This document shows, in pieces, positions 28,811-32,586 of a stretch of 32,586 nucleotides of DNA (its first letter is position 1; the number at the start of each line of letters is the position of its first letter). This DNA comes from DASPXY01 sp038227745. Lineage in GTDB: Bacteria > Planctomycetota > Planctomycetia > Gemmatales > Gemmataceae. Under the pieces are notes generated by a model. That model did no database searches, was not told where the DNA came from, and saw only the letters and a list, made by a program, of their open reading frames with translations. The stretch covers positions 1 through 32,586 of the forward strand of contig JBBRPS010000015.1 of assembly GCA_038227745.1 (NCBI GenBank), written 5' to 3'. The translations under genes were made by a program, and so were the position numbers.

Positions 28811-31116
28811 GGACGGTCCCCGAGGGGGAGGGACCAGTTCTTGATGCCCGGGAACAGGTCGCGCGGCGCGCCGCGCGCGGCGGCGCCGTAGGGGCAGCTG
28901 GCGACGCAGGGCGGCTCCGCGCGGTCCGTCAGGCAGAGGTCGCACTTGGTCGCGACCAGCGCGAGCCCGGTCCGCTTTTTGAAGCTGTTGGTGGGGGCGG
29001 CGTCGCGGGCGGTGGGCGGCGGCTCCATGTGGATCACGTCGAAGGGGCAGGCCGGCACGCACTTCTCGCAGCCGATGCAGCGGTGCATGTGGATCTGCAC
29101 GATGCGCTTCTCCACGAAGCTGATGGCCCCCACGGGACAGGCGTCCTGGCAGGGGGCGTCGCTGCAGTGGACGCAGGCGGCGGCCACCGTCCACTTGCCG
29201 AAGTGCAGGTCGGGGTTGGAACGCTGGAACCGGGGCATGCCGTCGTGCGCCTCGGCACAGGCCTGCACGCACTGGTCGCAGCGCGTACACAGGTCCATGT
29301 CGATCCGCAGCAAGTTCGTGGCCGCCAGCAGCTTGGACGCGACCTCTTGCGGCGGGTCGCGAGGCGGCAGCAGTTCCAGGCTGTCCAGGCGCCGGTCGCG
29401 GGTGCGGTTGCGGTCCTGTTCGTTCTGCAATTTGCGGGCGACGAAGGGGTGTGCCCGCAGCAGCACCGTCAGGGCGGCACGGTTCAGGCGGACCAGGTGG
29501 GTCGGCGTGACGGCACGCACCGTCGCGGTATGGGCCGCCCCCTCGGCGGCACTGGAGACACCCAGGAAGCCGTGGCGGTCGTACTGGTTGACGAGGATCT
29601 CACCGCCGGCCGCCCGGCGCGTCGCGCGCACGGTGCCGCTGATCAGGAAGCCGAGGTGCTCCGACGGCTCGCCTTCCTGGGAAATCACCTGGTCCTTGCC
29701 GTGGTGCAGCAACTCGACGCCCCCGAAGACCGCGCGGAGTTGCCCCACCAGTTCCCGCAGTTCGGCGACGGTCAGCGGCGGCGGCGGCCCGGCGGGCCGC
29801 AGGCAGTCCGGCAGCGCCGCCGCGAGGAGCAGGTGGTTCAGGCGGATCGTCTCGTTCACCGTCAGCGCCGCGGGGCCGCGCTGCCGCAAGCCGCGCACCT
29901 CCTCGGTCGGCCCCCCCTCCGGCCAGGTGTCCCCGGAGGAAAGGTCGGCGTCCTTCAACAACTCGTTGAGTGCGCCCAGGAGGCGGTGGCGCAGCCCCCG
30001 GTCCTCGGCGGCCGCAGTGGCGGCCATGAGCCTGCGCAGGCCCGGGTCGAGCCGGCGCCGCACGAGGCCCGCGACGCCGTGCCGCGCTCCCTTCAGCCGC
30101 CCGAGGAAAGCGGGCCAATCCGTGACGTCGCTCTCGTACAGAGTGTCGCGGAACAGGCGGTTGTCGGTGAGGAGGGTCGGCAGCACGAGGTCGAGGAAGT
30201 CGTCATCGAACCTCCGCGCCACTTCCGGTGCGTTGGCGGCGATTTCGGCGAGCACCTCACGGCGGATCAGCAGGACCTCGCAGGGCGGTGTCGCGGCGTC
30301 GGGGTCCGCCTGGAGGGTGACGGCGCGCGGCGTGTTCCACAGCGCGCCGGGGACGCCCTGAAGTCGATCGAGGACGGGGCAGAGCAGGCCGGCGTCATCC
30401 ACGGAGGGCACGGCGCGCAGTTCCTGCCCGCGGGCTTCCGCCGAGGCGGGACCCAGTTCGAGAGGGTTCGCCAGCCAGCGCTCGTGGGGGCGGCGGCCGA
30501 GCCAGCGGCAGAAGGTCCGTGCGACCCACCCCTGGAAGTGCTGCCACGGCGAGCGCCGGGCGCCCGGACGGGTGACGTCGCCGACCCAGTCCTCCAGGGC
30601 GCCGAGCATGCCTCGCACGCGCCGCGCGAGGAGGCGAATGACGCGGGTCGGCCAGCGGGGCGGGGGCGCGTCCGGCCGCAGTCGGTCGGTGTGCTCGAGG
30701 GCCCAGCCCTCCAGGCGGTGCAGGGGCAGGCGCGGGCGATTCCAGCACTCGGCGAGGTCGTCGGTCCGGCCGGCCGCGACGGGCGGGCCTTCCGTGGGGC
30801 CGTGTCGGCGGTAGACGCGCATGCGGCCCTGGAGCAGCAGGGCGGCGTAGCCGCTGTAGCCCCCTTCGGGCATGATGACTTCGCCGGGGGCGAACCGGAT
30901 GAGGAAGAAATAGGTCTCCAGGTCGTATGGGGCCAGCTTCTTGCGCAGCGTGGCCAGCAGGGCAGGCGCTGGGGTGATCTTGCAGGCCGTGTCGGTAGGA
31001 TGGCAGAGGTGCTCCAGGACGGCTTCGGCTGACAGGGGCAGGGTTTCCACGGGCGTGACTTTCTCGGTTGGCGTCTCTTGGGTGGCGCGGCACAGGGGCC
31101 CGCCGCAGTCTAGCAT
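28807..31116 (-). CDS. cNMP-binding-like / four-cluster ferredoxin protein
   Basis: A 769-residue protein, soluble by sequence. Residues 65-105 (FFLIRFAPGEVIMPEGGYSG, LLLQGRMRVYRR) look like the front half of a cyclic-nucleotide-binding jelly roll, interrupted by a long insert. Residues 462-555 form a more complete one (VISQEGEPSEHLGFLISGTV, NQYDRHGFLGVSS). Residues 604-745 are a DmsB/HybA-type ferredoxin with four cysteine groups: CTRCDQCVQAC, CVHCSDAPCQDACP, CIGCEKCVPACP and CDLCLTDRAEPPCVASCP, enough for four [4Fe-4S] clusters. No Tat signal, so the clusters are probably cytoplasmic. Residues 310-440 share a domain with the cytochrome b partner. Start uncertain: ATG at 31116 has no good ribosome site and a GTG at 31050 is an alternative; the frame continues upstream but would collide with the divergent gene. 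Confidence 0.87.
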   Translation of the reverse strand: MLDCGGPLCRATQETPTEKVTPVETLPLSAEAVLEHLCHPTDTACKITPAPALLATLRKKLAPYDLETYFFLIRFAPGEVIMPEGGYSGYAALLLQGRMRVYRRHGPTEGPPVAAGRTDDLAECWNRPRLPLHRLEGWALEHTDRLRPDAPPPRWPTRVIRLLARRVRGMLGALEDWVGDVTRPGARRSPWQHFQGWVARTFCRWLGRRPHERWLANPLELGPASAEARGQELRAVPSVDDAGLLCPVLDRLQGVPGALWNTPRAVTLQADPDAATPPCEVLLIRREVLAEIAANAPEVARRFDDDFLDLVLPTLLTDNRLFRDTLYESDVTDWPAFLGRLKGARHGVAGLVRRRLDPGLRRLMAATAAAEDRGLRHRLLGALNELLKDADLSSGDTWPEGGPTEEVRGLRQRGPAALTVNETIRLNHLLLAAALPDCLRPAGPPPPLTVAELRELVGQLRAVFGGVELLHHGKDQVISQEGEPSEHLGFLISGTVRATRRAAGGEILVNQYDRHGFLGVSSAAEGAAHTATVRAVTPTHLVRLNRAALTVLLRAHPFVARKLQNEQDRNRTRDRRLDSLELLPPRDPPQEVASKLLAATNLLRIDMDLCTRCDQCVQACAEAHDGMPRFQRSNPDLHFGKWTVAAACVHCSDAPCQDACPVGAISFVEKRIVQIHMHRCIGCEKCVPACPFDVIHMEPPPTARDAAPTNSFKKRTGLALVATKCDLCLTDRAEPPCVASCPYGAAARGAPRDLFPGIKNWSLPLGDRP

Positions 31117-31288
31117 GCCAGGGGGGCCGGCACGCCGCAAGTATTTTTTCAGGCCAGCCGGTGACACCGGCAACACCGTGGCGGACAGATAATCCTTGCA
31201 AACGGTGTCCTTCTTCTCGATACTCAGCGGAGCCCCAGCCGCCCCTGGCGGTATCCCATGACCCTTCCCCCTTCCGGCGAGAGCCCGC
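31117..31288. promoter_or_regulatory. Divergent promoter region of the redox/SLOG cluster
   Basis: This 172-bp interval lies between the divergent starts of the ferredoxin gene and the TRAFs-binding/SLOG gene and should hold both promoters. I cannot assign -35/-10 boxes with confidence. Shared upstream DNA is consistent with joint regulation. Confidence 0.45.
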
Positions 31289-32500
31289 ATGGCCACCAGC
31301 ATCGAACGCCTGTTAGACCGGCTGAAGACGCACAAGGCCGACGTCCTGGATCTCCTTCAGGCCCACCGGACCCGGGCGGACGAACCGCACTGGCGGCAAG
31401 ACCCCCGCCTCTACCGGGCCTTCGCCAAGAAGCTCATCAGCGCCGGCCACCCGACCCGGGCGGTCGAGCTACTCCGCGAGGCCCTGGAGTACCACCGGGC
31501 CGACCTCGACCTGAAGTACCTGCTCGCGCTGGCGTTCGCGCGCGGCGGCAACATCGTCCAGGCCAAACCCTATCTCGATGAGCTCCTGAAGGTGCCGGAC
31601 CTCGAGCCCCGCCTCCAGGTCGAGGTGTTCAGCCTCGAGGGCCGCTCCCTGAAGGACCGCTACGCGCGCACCGCCGACCCCGCCGTCCGGACCGAGCTCG
31701 CCAGGAAGTCGGCCGCGTGCTACCTCCGCGCCGCCCGGGTGTCGGACGACCTGGTCCCGCTGATCAACGCCGCGACCATGTCCCTGCTCGGCGACGACGC
31801 CGAGCAGGCCCGCGCCCTGGCGAGCAAGATCGTCCGGCGGGCGAAAGCCGAGCTCAAGGAGCCGGGCAAGGACCAGGACTACTGGCTCCTGGCGACGCTG
31901 GCCGAGGCCTCCCTGATCCTGGGGGACCTGAAACGGGTGAAGGACTGGATACTGCGGGCAGTCCAGGTGGCCGGCGACGACGTCGGCGACGTCGCCTCGA
32001 CGCGCCGCAACCTCCTCCTCCTCAAGGACAAGATCGAGGTCGGCGAGACGATCTGGGGGCTGTTCAACATCGGCACCGTTGTGGCCTTCTCCGGCCACAT
32101 GCTCGACCACCCGCGGCGGACGACCCGGGCGGCGCGTGCTGCCCGCTTCCCGCCTGACGCGGCCCTGGAGCGGCGCGTGGGCGAGGCGATCCGCGAGCGG
32201 CTCGCGAATCTCAACGCCACGGTCGGGTACTGCTCGGCCGCCTGCGGCTCGGACATCCTGTTCGCCGAGTGCATGCTGGAGCGGAAGAACGCCGAACTCC
32301 ACGTCATCCTGCCCTTCCACAAAGAGGACTTCTATCACACCAGCGTCGATTTCGGCCTCACGGAGATGGCTTCCTGGCGGGCGCGCTGCGACGCCGTCCT
32401 GGCGCGCGCCAAGCAGGTCCACTACGCCACGGCCGAGCATTACTTCGAGACTTTAGCAAGGTTAGTGCAGTCGCCCGACCTTCCGTTGCGCATAAGATGA
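31289..32500 (+). CDS. TRAFs-binding domain protein with C-terminal SLOG-like domain
   Basis: A 403-residue soluble protein. Residues 30-110 are TPR-like helices. Residues 110-225 match the TRAFs-binding domain (PF20308 type, as in ASK1-like kinases): SLEGRSLKDRYARTAD, YLRAARVSDDLVPLINAATM, DYWLLATLAEASLILGDL. Residues 262-350 form a Rossmann-like module: TVVAFSGHMLDHP, GYCSAACGSDILFAECMLER and LHVILPFHKEDFYHTSVDF, which I read as SLOG-like from its ACGSD loop. In relatives I know, this pair is often followed by an adenylate/guanylate cyclase; here the protein stops soon after. The ATG has only a weak GAGAG upstream. Divergent from the ferredoxin-cytochrome-RelA cluster. Confidence 0.83.
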   Translation: MATSIERLLDRLKTHKADVLDLLQAHRTRADEPHWRQDPRLYRAFAKKLISAGHPTRAVELLREALEYHRADLDLKYLLALAFARGGNIVQAKPYLDELLKVPDLEPRLQVEVFSLEGRSLKDRYARTADPAVRTELARKSAACYLRAARVSDDLVPLINAATMSLLGDDAEQARALASKIVRRAKAELKEPGKDQDYWLLATLAEASLILGDLKRVKDWILRAVQVAGDDVGDVASTRRNLLLLKDKIEVGETIWGLFNIGTVVAFSGHMLDHPRRTTRAARAARFPPDAALERRVGEAIRERLANLNATVGYCSAACGSDILFAECMLERKNAELHVILPFHKEDFYHTSVDFGLTEMASWRARCDAVLARAKQVHYATAEHYFETLARLVQSPDLPLRIR

Positions 32501-32501
32501 A

Positions 32502-32526
32502 CTCCTGACGCCCCTTGCATCAGGAG
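32502..32526 (+). promoter_or_regulatory. Hairpin that pairs the ribosome binding site of the last gene
   Basis: CTCCTGA at 32502-32508 is perfectly complementary to TCAGGAG at 32520-32526. The AGGAG Shine-Dalgarno (32522-32526) of the gene starting at 32535 lies within the right arm. When folded, the site would be masked. The upstream gene's stop is 2 bp before the hairpin, so ribosomes finishing there could open it. Confidence 0.55.
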
Positions 32527-32534
32527 AGCAGCCG

Positions 32535-32586
32535 ATGACTGGTCCAGGGGAATATGTCCCGGATGTCACCGAGGGCATCACCCGTG
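32535..32586 (+). CDS. Start of a gene cut by the window end
   Basis: ATG at 32535 with AGGAG eight bases upstream; the visible product begins MTGPGEYVPDVTEGITR. Too short to identify. It lies 34 bp after the TRAFs-binding/SLOG gene in the same direction, so the two are probably an operon, and it may encode the effector missing from that protein. Confidence 0.55.
   Translation, partial: MTGPGEYVPDVTEGITR

Noticed and set aside
28780..31032. Plus-strand open frame of about 750 codons opposite the ferredoxin gene
   Set aside because: No motifs; the cysteine-rich ferredoxin on the minus strand is unmistakable.
31117..31335. Upstream extension of the ferredoxin frame to 31335
   Set aside because: It would overlap the divergent TRAFs-binding gene start, and its sequence has no family features.

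Overview
The window is high-GC bacterial DNA (mostly 65-70% G+C) and looks like a planctomycete of the Gemmataceae type. The signs are a membrane Ser/Thr kinase with a very long WD40 tail, a protein of a repeated planctomycete family (8245-8850), secreted proteins with HEAT and STN-like parts, a single-domain neutral ceramidase, and many dispersed hairpin repeats. This assignment rests on family composition, not on an rRNA gene. I see no rRNA, tRNA or CRISPR array.

Left part (1-8.2 kb): a low-GC GIY-YIG-like gene, a gap holding a 20-bp-period repeat array and a perfect 24-bp palindrome, a neutral ceramidase, a coiled-coil zinc-ribbon protein, and the housekeeping pair dnaG-rpoD. Two convincing intrinsic terminators close the zinc-ribbon gene and rpoD. 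Middle (8.2-15.3 kb): a planctomycete family protein, a two-gene operon of a double zinc ribbon and a nucleotidyltransferase-like protein, a MazEF-like pair whose toxin is frameshifted, and a nitrite assimilation operon (a NirB-NirA fusion plus a formate/nitrite channel). Then (15.3-24.7 kb) comes a gap with a sigma-54-like site, the kinase/WD40 gene with a frameshift in a run of eight C, a secreted HEAT protein, tsaD, a 157-bp MITE-like element and small membrane proteins.

Right part (24.98-32.59 kb) is the most unusual region. Three genes on the minus strand encode (i) a protein with cyclic-nucleotide-binding-like domains fused to a four-cluster ferredoxin, (ii) a membrane cytochrome b with two H-X13-H helices, and (iii) a RelA/SpoT synthetase - TPR - SLOG - RyR protein. 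A divergent gene encodes a TRAFs-binding domain joined to a second SLOG-like domain. The ferredoxin and cytochrome proteins overlap by 4 bp and share a homologous domain alignable without gaps over about 60 residues. I infer a membrane redox module wired to nucleotide (alarmone) production and sensing. The parts are recognisable, but I do not know this combination as a described system.

Protein starts were reassigned where an internal start has a better Shine-Dalgarno sequence. All domain calls come from reading the sequence; no database search was run.
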